Below are positions 34,527 to 45,000 of a DNA stretch of 64,000 bases, in pieces. Position 1 is the first letter of the stretch, and every line of letters starts with the position of its first letter. The translations under genes and the position numbers were made by a program. The DNA comes from Chryseobacterium lathyri. GTDB lineage: Bacteria > Bacteroidota > Bacteroidia > Flavobacteriales > Weeksellaceae. The DNA lies in assembly GCF_030812195.1 (NCBI RefSeq), contig NZ_JAUSSF010000002.1:1027135-1091134 (forward strand), written 5' to 3'. The notes under the pieces are model-generated. The model made no database searches. It was not told where the DNA came from and saw only the letters and a list, made by a program, of their open reading frames with translations.

Positions 34527-35665
34527 TAGCAAACTGTTAACAGGGCACAAGAGTAAGCAAATCTTCCGCTTTCAGGAACACATAGCAATACTTTTTCTCC
34601 TTTTTTCAGCGTTCCTGAATTCATTAATTCTTCCAGTGCGATAAAAATAGAACCAGCTCCAATGTTTCCTACTTCGGAAAGATTATAGAACCATTTTTCT
34701 GCAGGGAAGTCCATTCCTTTTTTAGCAAATTCGTCCTTTAAGCCATCTTTAAAATAGCCTGAAGAGATATGTGCCAGAACATGGTCTATCTTTTCTGGAT
34801 CCAGATTGTGCTTGTCAAAAGAAGATCTTAAGCTTTCTGCACCTTTTACAAGAATGTATTTGTCCAGGATCTTGGTGTCCTGCTTAATGGCAAAGATGGA
34901 CTCTTTCAGCCATTCATCAGACGGGTAATCTGCCCATGATTTAAGACTTCCGTCTTCCTGCTTGTCGCATCCTGCATACATGCATGCTTCGATTTCGTGA
35001 GCGTAAGAGTAAAAGTCAATGAATTCTATCTTCAAAGAAATTCCATTTTCTCTGGGTTTGTTTTCAAGAAGGAATGCTCCAGCTCCGTCAGAAAGCATCC
35101 ATCTCAGAAACTCTCTTTTGAAGGCAACGATAGGTCTTTCTTCCAGCAGTTTTAAGTTTTCTGCTTCGTGATTGAATTTATCTGCAGTCATCCATGCAGA
35201 CATTCTTTCTGAACCTGCACACACGGCATTTTCCTGTACACCGGCTTTTACAGAAAGGAATCCGTAGTTCAGGGCATTCATCCCTGAGTTGCAAAGGCCT
35301 GTGGCGGTATTAATTTCAATAGATTTCCCGATATTCAGTTCACCATGAACCATAGAAGCGTGTGAAGGCTGCATCTGATCTGGAGAGGTGGTTCCAACGG
35401 ACAGCAACTTCAAATCTTCTTTTTTGAAATTTTCATCGAATAGCCCCTCTACGGCTTTTGCCGTTAACTGTGCATTGGTGTGAGTAGGGTTTCCTTCTGT
35501 GTCCAAAGCATAGTACCTTGTTGTGATCTTGTTATTTCTTAAAATCAATGATTTTGCTTTAGAGGGAGCGCCGTTTATCAGACCAAGATAAGTCTCCATT
35601 TCATCATTTGATACCGGGTTATTAGGTAAGTATGTTGATGCTTTTGTTATAAATACGTCGTACAT
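34526..35665 (-). CDS. darB: DarB-type ketosynthase/cyclase for dialkylresorcinol
   Basis: A 379-residue KAS III-like enzyme with Cys125 in INTATGLCNSGMNAL, His in VLAHISSGYF and Asn in LSEVGNIGAGS, the Cys-His-Asn triad of FabH. Situated directly after a DarA-like gene, the arrangement of dialkylresorcinol loci in Pseudomonas, Photorhabdus and Flavobacteriia. DarB-type enzymes join two fatty precursors and close the six-membered ring. In flexirubin this ring is the alcohol part of the ester. The start ATG is one base from the DarA stop. Confidence 0.9.
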   Translation of the reverse strand: MYDVFITKASTYLPNNPVSNDEMETYLGLINGAPSKAKSLILRNNKITTRYYALDTEGNPTHTNAQLTAKAVEGLFDENFKKEDLKLLSVGTTSPDQMQPSHASMVHGELNIGKSIEINTATGLCNSGMNALNYGFLSVKAGVQENAVCAGSERMSAWMTADKFNHEAENLKLLEERPIVAFKREFLRWMLSDGAGAFLLENKPRENGISLKIEFIDFYSYAHEIEACMYAGCDKQEDGSLKSWADYPSDEWLKESIFAIKQDTKILDKYILVKGAESLRSSFDKHNLDPEKIDHVLAHISSGYFKDGLKDEFAKKGMDFPAEKWFYNLSEVGNIGAGSIFIALEELMNSGTLKKGEKVLLCVPESGRFAYSCALLTVC

Positions 35666-35666
35666 T

Positions 35667-36581
35667 CTATTTTAAATTAATTCCTTGTAAATATGTTTTT
35701 TGTTTTTGTCTTTTAGACCAAAATATAGGGGTTGTCAGTAAGTGTAAAACTAAGACGACAGGCGAAATAATCCATATCGCAGCCATCAAATATACCTTAA
35801 AGAATTTTATCAGCAATGGACGTTTCTCTTTTTTCTTAATAATGAGGTTAGACCATATGGTGAAGATCTTGTTGCCTACTTTTTCTACTCTTACTAAAAA
35901 AGGACGGATCTCTACAGCGCCGTTGTTTATCAGATCAGGCTGAATGCCGGATAGGTTTCCGCTGCTGAAATGCTTTTCTATAATCTTTCCGTACTTTACA
36001 GAACCCGAAATTTCTTCATCCGAAATCCCGGCGGCGGGAAGTATTCCTGATCTTTCTTTCTGTCCTGTCGTCAGCCAGCGTAAGATTGTCAGTACACTTG
36101 TATAATTGTCATGTCTGTCTACTAAAGCGATATTTCCTACCAGTTTTGCGCCAAGATCTTTTAAATATACCTTAAGTTTTTCCTGAGAAAGCATCCACAT
36201 ATTTCTGGTTCCTGAAATCGTAACCACATCTGTGTCTTTCAGTATCTTTTCTGCAAAGCCACTCTTTAAGAATGAAATGATGGGGATAGATGGTGTGAGA
36301 TACCATACCTGATATCCAAATAAAATAAGGTCGTACTTCTTATTGAGGATCTCATCAGAAGGCGGAAAGATCTCTTTAGGGATCTGAAGATAAGACTCAG
36401 GGAAAGTATTGAAAAAAACATCACTCGGCCAAGGGAAAGGGAAATCTTCCTTTAGCTGAATGTTATAATAGGTAACATCGTATTCCTCCTTTTTGGCTTC
36501 AAAAGGCTGAGCCATATTCTTCACAATATCTTCCAGCTGGCCGGTTTGCGAATAATAAATGATGAGTATATTTTTTTTCAT
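35667..36581 (-). CDS. darA: DarA-type flavodoxin-like aromatase for dialkylresorcinol
   Basis: A 304-residue protein with a flavodoxin/NADPH:quinone reductase fold at 1-180 (IIYYSQTGQLEDIV is the FMN phosphate loop, then LILFGYQVWYLTPSIPI). A hydrophobic C-terminal helix at about 266-285 should anchor it to the inner membrane. This architecture and its link to a DarB-type gene match proteins named DarA. It is thought to aromatise the cyclohexanedione made by DarB, yielding the resorcinol. A possible -7 box lies just upstream (36601-36608), though it is probably also read from the promoter at 40300. Confidence 0.87.
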   Translation of the reverse strand: MKKNILIIYYSQTGQLEDIVKNMAQPFEAKKEEYDVTYYNIQLKEDFPFPWPSDVFFNTFPESYLQIPKEIFPPSDEILNKKYDLILFGYQVWYLTPSIPIISFLKSGFAEKILKDTDVVTISGTRNMWMLSQEKLKVYLKDLGAKLVGNIALVDRHDNYTSVLTILRWLTTGQKERSGILPAAGISDEEISGSVKYGKIIEKHFSSGNLSGIQPDLINNGAVEIRPFLVRVEKVGNKIFTIWSNLIIKKKEKRPLLIKFFKVYLMAAIWIISPVVLVLHLLTTPIFWSKRQKQKTYLQGINLK

Positions 36582-36600
36582 TAATATTCTTTAGCGGTTA

Positions 36601-36608
36601 CAAAAATA
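36601..36608 (-). promoter_or_regulatory. possible internal -7 box before darA
   Basis: On the minus strand TATTTTTG matches TAnnTTTG, 20 bases before the darA ATG. There is no clear -33 element, so it may be chance in AT-rich sequence. Confidence 0.3.
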
Positions 36609-36624
36609 TGCTTTTCATATTTAT

Positions 36625-39600
36625 TTACTGTTTTTTGAATATTTTTATTGCCTGTGAACTGAATTCCAGGTAATGATCTGAATTGTTCAGCTCTTTAGGT
36701 TCAGTATTCAGGAATATAATAGTTTCAGGAAGTTCCCTCAGTGCACTGATCTCAAAATTGTTATCTGAAACCAGAAGTACATCAATATTTTTATTGATTT
36801 CCGAAAGATCATTAATATAATTCAGTTTTCTTCTTTTAACCAGATAAGTCTGTGCTGCAGTTTGCCTTCTCTCATCATTTTCAATGAACGAGAAAATTCT
36901 TCTTTCCGCCTGATAAAGGGTAAGCAGAATATCTTTCTGTCCGAAATCTTCTGCGATATGCAGGATCGAGGCATCCTTCGGAATATGTTTGTTCAGTTCA
37001 AAATAAACAGATTTGTTCGTATTAAAATCATCTTTTACTTCTTTTACCACTTCACTGTCTTTGTAGAGATAGCTTAAGAATAATTTTTTCCTGAAATAAT
37101 TTTCGTCCTCCAGCTCATTTCGCAATTCTGCAAACTTTTCTCTGAAATACGCATTGATTTTTTTCGTTCGTTCAGAATAGTTTTTGCCAAAGCTCACATC
37201 ATCTTTGCTGATTCTTTCACCTACCTTTACGGTAATGCTTCCGTCGTAGATAATGAAGTCTCCTTTCGGCAGTACTTCGGAATTTCCGTGAATGTACAGC
37301 GGAAGAATATCCAGTCCGAACTGTTCTGCAAGATAGAACGCGCCTTTATGGAACCGTTTGACATCGTTTGTATAAGAACGTTCGGCTTCAGGGAAAACAA
37401 CCAGTGAATATCCCTGTTCAATTTTTTCTTTCAGTTTTTCCATCCCGTTCTCTATTCCCTGGGAAACAGGGTAAAAGCCAAGAGCCCTTACTAATTTTCC
37501 GAAAACAGGAGAGTCATATACCCAGTCGTTCACCAGATAAATGATTTTGTGGGTAGCCATGGCGATGGCAAGCGTATCGAGGAAAGAAGTATGGTTGGCA
37601 ATGATTACAGCCGGTCTGCTGAAATCTTCTGCCGGATTTTTTATCACTCTTTTTCTTACAAAAGGACTGATGTGCAGCACAGATGTCAAAAACTTAGCTA
37701 AAATTAATTTAATGATATCTAAAGTTTTTCCTTTCGATCTTTTGATAAATACACTACCAATCAGTGAGAAAACGAATCCTCCCAAACCGTAATAAAAAAA
37801 TGATATGATGCATCTTAGAAAAAGTCTGAAAGTAATAGGAGAAAGCCCTTTTTTTGCTCTGTTTGTGATCACTAACCTGAACCAGAACGGATACAGTGTT
37901 GAAGTAATGATGATCACGGAGAACATTCCGATAAGCGCAACGAGGGCCAATGAGTGTAATGCAGGATGTTTTGCAAAGATCAAAGAACCGATTGATAAAA
38001 TGGTCGTGAAAACTGCTAAAATAATAGAAGTTCTGTAAGTTGGAAGCTCATTTTTCCCTGTAGTGTGCTCCTTCTGCATAGCTTTCGTTAGAAAAATACT
38101 GAAATCATCTCCCACGCCAAAAACCAACGTACAGACTACCGTACTGAAAATGTTCAATTCTAATCCTAAGAAATACAGGATCCCTGCCGTTACGATTCCT
38201 GTCAATACAATAGGAAACATAGTGAGGACAGTAAGCTCAAAATTTCTGAAGAAAACAATGATTGTCAGGATAATGGCCAGAAGAGAATAATTGATCAGCG
38301 TACTGAAGTCTCTTTTCAGCAGTCCCAAAAAGTTTTCGTTCATTTGCTGGCGGTCAATGGCAAGAGCATCGTGGTTCTTTTCAACATCTTTTATGAAGGT
38401 GTCTCTTTTCTTCTCATCTACCTTTACGACATTGGAGACCGTATAAAATCCGTTTTCATTGCTCAGGAATTCCGAGATCTGTAATGCTTTTACTTTCTCA
38501 TAATCCTTAAGGCTTACTACGGAATAATTCTTATTCAAAATTTCATTGAAATTGTCAAAAGCATTGCTGTTGAATCCAAATTGATTCCCACTGTTCACCA
38601 GTTCGGAAACAGTTCGGTTCTTTTTATCTCCATCCCAGAATTTATTCCATATCTCTATCCTTTGTTTCTGATCTTTTTCAGAAAGGACAACATTTCCAAG
38701 TGAGTTGTAACTCAGGATCTTTCCTTGCTGTTTTTCCTTCTCAAGAAAGCTGCTCAGCCGGGAGTTTCTTGCCAGTGCCTCTTGCTCCGAGTCTCCATAA
38801 GAAATGGTGTAAATGGATTTTGAAGTAATATCAGAAAGTTTCTGAAGTTTAGCTTCGCTAATCTTTAATTCTTTCGGAATATAATTCAGATCGCCGATGT
38901 CCTCATTGAATCTTACATGCCGGAAACCGAACAGACAGGCGATAATAATGATAGAACAACCTATGATCAGGGGTTTGTTCTTCTCATAAGGATAAGAGCC
39001 GATCCTGTCTATAAAATTAGTGCTTTGCTTACCTTCTTTTTGCTTGGGCTTATAAAGCTGAGGCACGATGATCAGTGCAGTAACGGAAGAGAAAATGACT
39101 GTAATCGCTGCAAAGAGACCGAGATCTTTCAGGGCTTCAGAACGTACAAATACCAGACATAAAAAAGAGACAGCAGTTGTAGCGCTGCTCAATATGATCG
39201 GTTGCGTGATCTCTTTGTACAGCTCTTCTATATTATTGTTGTGCTTGTAATGGGTAAGGATATGGAGCGCATAATCTATCGTGATTCCGATAAGGATGGC
39301 ACCCACACTCAAAGAAATAGCCGAGATCCTGTCTTTTATAAAATAAAGGATCAGCAGAGCCAGCAATACCGAAAATACAGTGGGAAGAAACACAATAACA
39401 GGCGTAAAGAAATTCCTGAAATAGTAAATCAGCAGGACCAGAAGCACCGTCATGGAGATCATCACAGTATTTTGAATGTCTTTTTTGATCTGTTGGGCAT
39501 TTGCCACCGCAATTATAGGAGAGCCAAAATAGCTGAGTTCTGTTTTTCCTTTAAACTGCTTATTAACGCTGTCTTTTATCTGGTTGAGCTGATTGATGAA

Positions 39601-40278
39601 AGCTTCGTTGTTTTTGGTATCATTGCTTTTGTTTTTAGGATCAATGAAAAGTAATAGATTTTTTCCGTCTTTCGTGACTACATAATTGTCTTCAAGCTTA
39701 AAATCTTTACTGATATTTAAAGCGTTTAATTTTTTGATTCCCAGATAAGTAATTCCCAAAGGGTCTTTTTTGATAAAATCTTTTGTTACAAGACTTGTTG
39801 GGGAAACCAAAGAAACATAATTATTCTCTACCTGCTTCGAAATGCTGTCTTTCTGAAGTTTCCGTTCAATTTCCCTGTAATCATTTTCATCAAGGAAAAG
39901 TGGCAGGTTCTGATTGACAAAATCAAATGTTTCCGAGATTTCACTGTCGTTCACTTTTCCCTGAACAGAACCGATATATTTTTTCAGAGGTTCAATCTTC
40001 TGCAGAAAATTATCGGCCGTTTCAGAAAGCTGAAAATTGTCCTCATTGGATTTGTTCTCTATGATCACAATAATTTTGTCTGAGAAATTCAGCTGTTTAA
40101 GAACTTTTGCGGTAAGATCGGATTTTTCATTTTTAGGAATTATCTGGTTGATATCCTCTTCAAAGTTAATTTTTGAAGCAAAAACCCCGCATAATACAGC
40201 TATTCCTAAAGCAAGAATTGCTGAAAGAAGCCTGTTTTTAGAGATCAGATAATATAAAAATATAAAGAAACGATGCAT
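36625..40278 (-). CDS. MMPL exporter fused to PlsC acyltransferase and a C-terminal Rossmann-like domain
   Basis: A 1217-residue fusion. Residues 1-830 form an RND/MMPL lipid exporter with two sets of membrane helices (for example VLLVLLIYYFRNFFTPVIVFL and VFGVGDDFSIFLTKA) and two extracytoplasmic loops. Residues about 870-1060 are a 1-acyl-glycerol-phosphate acyltransferase domain: NHTSFLD (about 895) is the HxxxxD site and FPEAERS (about 963) the substrate motif. The last 150 residues have the order of a small nucleotide-binding fold (DASILHIAEDFGQKD) without clear ligand residues. In aryl polyene loci exporter and acyltransferase are both needed, so fusion couples acylation with export. 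First gene of the DarA-DarB operon. Confidence 0.9.
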   Translation of the reverse strand: MHRFFIFLYYLISKNRLLSAILALGIAVLCGVFASKINFEEDINQIIPKNEKSDLTAKVLKQLNFSDKIIVIIENKSNEDNFQLSETADNFLQKIEPLKKYIGSVQGKVNDSEISETFDFVNQNLPLFLDENDYREIERKLQKDSISKQVENNYVSLVSPTSLVTKDFIKKDPLGITYLGIKKLNALNISKDFKLEDNYVVTKDGKNLLLFIDPKNKSNDTKNNEAFINQLNQIKDSVNKQFKGKTELSYFGSPIIAVANAQQIKKDIQNTVMISMTVLLVLLIYYFRNFFTPVIVFLPTVFSVLLALLILYFIKDRISAISLSVGAILIGITIDYALHILTHYKHNNNIEELYKEITQPIILSSATTAVSFLCLVFVRSEALKDLGLFAAITVIFSSVTALIIVPQLYKPKQKEGKQSTNFIDRIGSYPYEKNKPLIIGCSIIIIACLFGFRHVRFNEDIGDLNYIPKELKISEAKLQKLSDITSKSIYTISYGDSEQEALARNSRLSSFLEKEKQQGKILSYNSLGNVVLSEKDQKQRIEIWNKFWDGDKKNRTVSELVNSGNQFGFNSNAFDNFNEILNKNYSVVSLKDYEKVKALQISEFLSNENGFYTVSNVVKVDEKKRDTFIKDVEKNHDALAIDRQQMNENFLGLLKRDFSTLINYSLLAIILTIIVFFRNFELTVLTMFPIVLTGIVTAGILYFLGLELNIFSTVVCTLVFGVGDDFSIFLTKAMQKEHTTGKNELPTYRTSIILAVFTTILSIGSLIFAKHPALHSLALVALIGMFSVIIITSTLYPFWFRLVITNRAKKGLSPITFRLFLRCIISFFYYGLGGFVFSLIGSVFIKRSKGKTLDIIKLILAKFLTSVLHISPFVRKRVIKNPAEDFSRPAVIIANHTSFLDTLAIAMATHKIIYLVNDWVYDSPVFGKLVRALGFYPVSQGIENGMEKLKEKIEQGYSLVVFPEAERSYTNDVKRFHKGAFYLAEQFGLDILPLYIHGNSEVLPKGDFIIYDGSITVKVGERISKDDVSFGKNYSERTKKINAYFREKFAELRNELEDENYFRKKLFLSYLYKDSEVVKEVKDDFNTNKSVYFELNKHIPKDASILHIAEDFGQKDILLTLYQAERRIFSFIENDERRQTAAQTYLVKRRKLNYINDLSEINKNIDVLLVSDNNFEISALRELPETIIFLNTEPKELNNSDHYLEFSSQAIKIFKKQ

Positions 40279-40299
40279 TACATTATGAAATCAAGTCTG

Positions 40300-40329
40300 C
40301 AAATTTAATTTTTTCAATATTAGTTCAAA
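40300..40329 (-). promoter_or_regulatory. promoter of the MMPL-darA-darB operon
   Basis: On the minus strand TTTG (40329-40326), 18 bases, TAAATTTG (40307-40300). Both elements fit the Bacteroidota consensus, and the ATG is 22 bases beyond. TAAATTTGCAGACTT is shared exactly with the sequence before ileS. Confidence 0.75.
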
Positions 40330-40393
40330 ACATTTCGGCTATAAGTTTGTCTGAAAATCAACAAAATATTCTAGGCAGAATAAAAAAATATTC

Positions 40394-40401
40394 TACTTTT
40401 G
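40394..40401 (+). promoter_or_regulatory. candidate -7 box upstream of the EpsG gene
   Basis: TACTTTTG followed by CAAA, the same form found before topA and the Wza gene. No -33 TTG at proper spacing. The leader to the gene would be about 200 bases. Confidence 0.4.
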
Positions 40402-40608
40402 CAAAAGTTCCCTCTTAAAAATATATTTTAAACCAATATTATTACTAAAGAAATAAGAATCTGTTTTAGATATGTTGAAAAAAAATGATGAAAAAATAAA
40501 TGGATTGCTATTGACGAGCATTCCCTTTTCTGCCGTTTGCATTATCTTATTACAGGTTTGCATCTTCTTTGTGTGTACTGCACCGGTTACAAAAAACATT
40601 AGATTAGC

Positions 40609-41748
40609 ATGAGTTTATTACATCCATATTTCATCGTTGCGATTGCATACATGCTTTTCTTTAGTGTACAGGAAGTTTTCGGAAAAAAAGTAGAAAAAAA
40701 ATGGCTTTGGTTTTTAGGGATCTATCTTATTTTACTGGTTGGTTTCAGGGATAATGTAGGTCCGGATTACGGAAGTTATAAAGCGCTTTACGTTTATTCC
40801 GATACAAAGAGCTATTACAGTATCTTTATGAAAATGCTCCACATGGAAGGCCCCGAACAGCTGGAAGTGGAATGGCTGTATACTCTTGTCAACAAGATAT
40901 TGCTGAATGTCTTTAATGCCCCCTTTTACGTTCTTACCCTGGTTGTTGCTATCTGTGCTACTTTTTTTAAGATAGAATATACCGAGGACAATACTTTTTA
41001 TCCGTTCACCTTTACGCTGTTCATGTTTTTCCCTTTCTTTTTTATTGGGGAAAGCGGACAGATCAGACAGAACCTAGGAACATTCATTGTTTATTTTGCC
41101 GTCCGCTATATTAAAGAACGGAAGTTTTGGCACTACCTCTTTTTTATATTTCTGGCATCAGGTATACATACTGTTTGTTATCTGTTTCTCCCGATGTACT
41201 GGCTGGCCCGTGTTCCGTTAAACAAAACCGTAATGCTGATCCTGATCATTATCTCCGTGTTCCTCTCTCCCTTCGAGATATATCGGGTATTCGGAAGCTT
41301 TTTGGACAGTATGACCTCAGATAATATTTTGGTGAAAGGTTTAAATGGGTATATGGATGAATCTTCAGAAAGACTGAATGGTGGTTTTGGGGTTCCCGAA
41401 TTGATGATGATGATTTTGACTTTCTTCCTTTTTGCCTTTGATACCAAGATGAAAGAACTGTATCCGTATTATGAATACCATAGGAACTATGCCGTCATCG
41501 GGATATGTTCTTATTTTATCTTCAGAAATAATCCTGTGTTCTCATCCAGGCTTGTAGGGGCATTTATTGGATTTTCTTACGTATTGATCCCCAATACCAT
41601 GTATGTGACCTCAGGTGGGAAGAAAAAAATGATTTACTCTTTTATCATAGCACTCGTTATTTTTAACTTTCTTGTTTTCTCATCTTTCTTTAATATTAAA
41701 ATTGGAAGATTTACCATTGAGCTTTATAAGAATCATATCCTTCCATAG
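40609..41748 (+). CDS. EpsG-family exopolysaccharide polymerase-like membrane protein
   Basis: A 379-residue integral membrane protein with about ten helices and the EpsG signature GFRDNVGPDYGSYKALY near residue 46 (the RxxxxGxDyxxY pattern). It then has ESGQIRQNLGTFIVYFAVRYI, the charged loop typical of Wzy/EpsG polymerases. These proteins link oligosaccharide repeats at the periplasmic face of the inner membrane. It is separated by nearly 8 kb from the exopolysaccharide operon at 49528-55920, to which it probably belongs functionally. A terminator follows directly. Confidence 0.87.
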   Translation: MSLLHPYFIVAIAYMLFFSVQEVFGKKVEKKWLWFLGIYLILLVGFRDNVGPDYGSYKALYVYSDTKSYYSIFMKMLHMEGPEQLEVEWLYTLVNKILLNVFNAPFYVLTLVVAICATFFKIEYTEDNTFYPFTFTLFMFFPFFFIGESGQIRQNLGTFIVYFAVRYIKERKFWHYLFFIFLASGIHTVCYLFLPMYWLARVPLNKTVMLILIIISVFLSPFEIYRVFGSFLDSMTSDNILVKGLNGYMDESSERLNGGFGVPELMMMILTFFLFAFDTKMKELYPYYEYHRNYAVIGICSYFIFRNNPVFSSRLVGAFIGFSYVLIPNTMYVTSGGKKKMIYSFIIALVIFNFLVFSSFFNIKIGRFTIELYKNHILP

Positions 41749-41773
41749 CCTTATTTATTTCAATATAATGACA

Positions 41774-41800
41774 AAGACAGCTTCAGGGTTGTCTTTTTTT
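41774..41800 (+). terminator. terminator of the EpsG gene
   Basis: AAGACAGC pairs with GTTGTCTT (one G-T pair) over a six-base loop, followed by five T. Confidence 0.75.
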
Positions 41801-41867
41801 ATTTTAGGCTATGAAGATTAACATTCCTTTAAACTGAATTCCCCGATGGAATATATCGGTTGAAAAT

Positions 41868-41875
41868 TACTTTTG
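41868..41875 (+). promoter_or_regulatory. candidate -7 box for the T9SS-secreted protein
   Basis: TACTTTTG followed by CA, 160 bases upstream of the start codon. A -33 element at normal spacing is not seen. The 288-base gap 41749-42036 otherwise holds the EpsG terminator and very AT-rich sequence. Confidence 0.35.
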
Positions 41876-42036
41876 CATCTCGTGAATTTTAAATATTATT
41901 TTCTTATTTATAATCTTTTAATTATGTTTTATTGATAATATAATTAATATATAATAATTTTATTTGTATTTTTAATTGCTTATGAATGAATAAGGCTTAA
42001 AAGTTGTATCTCTGTAACATACATAAGTCTAAGGAT

Positions 42037-45000
42037 ATGAAAAATTTAGTTAAAATCTTAGTGGCAATTTTTTGCTTAGTTTCGATCTGTGCCTATTCCA
42101 GAAATAGTAGAGAATTAAAGGTAAATCTTCAGGACACCTTTATGAAAAGATTAAAATCTTCAGGAGATACGCTGACGAAGTCCGATAGTAAAGTACTGGA
42201 GGTTCCGGACTGGACGAAAGCTCCCAATAGTTACATTTTTGATCCCGGCCAGAATAGCGAAGGTTTGTTGATTCCTGTGAAGAAGGCTTATGCTATGTGG
42301 GAAGAGGATAATTATATCAAAAGTGGTGGGATTCCTTCTGGAAAAGTAACTGCGGAGGTACTGTGGGAAGATACCCATGGTCTTATTAAATCAGGGACCA
42401 GATATTCGCTGGAAATTTCAGGCTCCAATGGAAGTGCCAGGATAAAAGTTCCCATTAACAAAGCTAAAAAAGGAAATGCCGTCATTGCGCTCAAGGTAAA
42501 CAGCGATATCTATTGGAGCTGGCATATATGGGTGACTGATGATCCTACTAACGGATCCACCTATAAAAGCTTCGATAATGTTAACCGGATGAGGGCAGAT
42601 GGGACGATTGAGCCTATTCCCGATTCCGATTGGAGATGGATGGACCGCAATCTTGGGGCTTTAAGCAGTTCTATTACCTCTTCAGACTGGAACCGAAGTA
42701 TCGGGCTGCTCTATCAATGGGGAAGAAAAGACCCGATTCCGCCTTTGGTGACAAGAGGAAATGACTTTTATGAAGTGTCAGGATCTATAGGAAGAATAAG
42801 GCATAGAGGAGCAAAAAACTTTAACGGTGCTGTAAATATTGATAACCTCACGAAATTCGTTCCGCTCGCAAGTGCCGAAGTGACCAATAATATCAAACTT
42901 TCGGTGAAGAACCCTTTAAGCCTGATCTATGTGAATAAAGATGACAATAGTGGTCAGGCATATTATAATAACAATCTGAATCTTCCGGTAAACTGGTTCG
43001 GACGCTCCGCCGGAACTCCGGATAGCAGGCTTTCAGAGCTTAACCTTTGGTCTGATAATTCCCAGGGGCTGATTGGTCCAGGATATAACAGTAATACCAG
43101 CGCAAGGCCCTACAGGGATAAGTCTCCTTATGATCCATGCCCGAACGGGTGGCGAATTCCTTCAATGCTTGTGGCGAATCTTGCTAATTATTCCTATATA
43201 GATGATATCAGGCTGGATTTTTCGCCTTTCGGGGTAAAAACTAATATGGCTAAAAATGTTTTCGAAGCCAACAATTATTACATCATAAAACCTACTGATG
43301 CAGGGGTTCCGGCATTCATGACGGGATTCCGGGTCTATCCTAATTTCGGTTTTGATCTCTCCAATATTGGCGGGAATAATATGGGAATTTTTCCGGGAAC
43401 AGGGCAGCTGATCAGGAATGCTCACCTGGGTCAATACACCGACCAGCATCATGTCGCTTTGTGGACCGCAACGATGCCCAGACACTTTGATGCTTCTCCG
43501 GCAGTACTTGCCAGAGGACTTTTTATGATCCCGGATAAAGGGCAGCCGGATGTCCCTGATCCTAGCTATCCTAATGTTAAAGGAAGGTATTTTTATATGC
43601 CGATGTTTGGAAGGCAAACATCTGAAGCCAACGGGTGCAGATGTATCAAAGATCCTCTTTACATAGTGAACAATTACGATTTTCCTACTGAATATCTGGC
43701 TCCCCAGACAGAATACAGAGAGGGAATCAATAATCCTAATACCTATCAGGCTGTCAAAAACCCAATATCCTTTACTATAGATATTCCTGTAAGTAAGGCT
43801 TTTTCAGTACAGAGCCAGCTTTTGAATAATAAGGAAATCCTGGATCCTTCCAGTTTTAATAGTTTAAAAGCCAATGTGCTGTGGACAACCAATACAGCCC
43901 TGATTAACAGAATATCAGTTATTAATCCTTCCCCGGCCTCACTTCAGGGTCTTAATGACTCCAGGGTTTCGGTGGAGATTACTCCAAATCAGAGCGGGAA
44001 TGCCGTAGTGACACTCCATAATGGAAGTATCTCTTCTCCGGTGTATTGGAGCTGGCATATCTGGATAACTGATTCTACTGTAGGATCTTTTAATTATAGA
44101 ACCGAACTTCCAATAGCGGAAGCTGTAAACTATGTAAATTATGTTAATAAAGCAGATGTGGTGCTTCAGACAGAATTTATGGACAGAAACCTTGGGGCAG
44201 TAGATGCATTTCCGATGGTTGTGAATGCAATGACTCCAACCGCTGCAGAGCTGGCGAAAATACGGGCCTCTACAGGTATGCATTACCAGTGGGGAAGAAA
44301 AGACCCGATTCCTACTTTTCAATATGCAGATAACAAGGCTTTCTATAATATATTTTTAGGCACAGCAGCTAATAATGGTACAGTTACTTATACCACTTTA
44401 ACTCCTGCTGTGTACAATAATGTGTCAGGAAACTATATTGTTCCCTATAATACCTACGCGGCTTCAATTGTGCAGGATGCCGACAAACCGGCAGATAAAA
44501 TTGCAAAAGTGCTGTCCTATTCTGTAAAGAACCCTTTGGTATATATGATTCCAAGTTCTTTTGCCCCTTATAACAGCGCATTGCCTAATTATACCAACGG
44601 AACGGACTGGCTCGCCAATGAACCGAACCTTGCTCCCGAGAGGTGGGGCAGAGGAGGAGCGAAGTCGCCTTTTGATCCATGTCCGGAAGGATGGAGAATC
44701 CCGGATGTTACCAATGTAGCACCGATTTCTTATCAGGATTTTGGACAGACGCCCTGGTATAAAAAAGATAAAAATATAGCCTCTTTTCATAGTGTAAGCC
44801 CAGATTATGCAGGATACAGGGTAAGACACCCCTCTACGACTTCTACTATAGGTTATATGTTTGTTGGACCCTCGTATATAGTTGGTAATTTTCCCGATTC
44901 AGGTTCACGGGGATTCAGAAGTGTTCTGGCTAATCAGTCTTCGCAGGGCACATTCGGGACGGTCAATTTCCAGTATCCCGGCGTTTGGACAGGAGCTTTA

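Larger units (their letters stand above)
40279..40608. other. divergent promoter region between the MMPL fusion and the EpsG gene
   Basis: 330 bases without a credible gene; the 68-codon leftward reading at 40393-40599 has no start context or motif. It contains the strong leftward promoter at 40300-40329 and a rightward -7 box at 40394. The rest is AT-rich. Confidence 0.6.

Noticed and set aside
40393..40599. 68-codon leftward frame in the gap before the EpsG gene
   Set aside because: It lacks motifs, runs across a candidate -7 box and has low-complexity composition.
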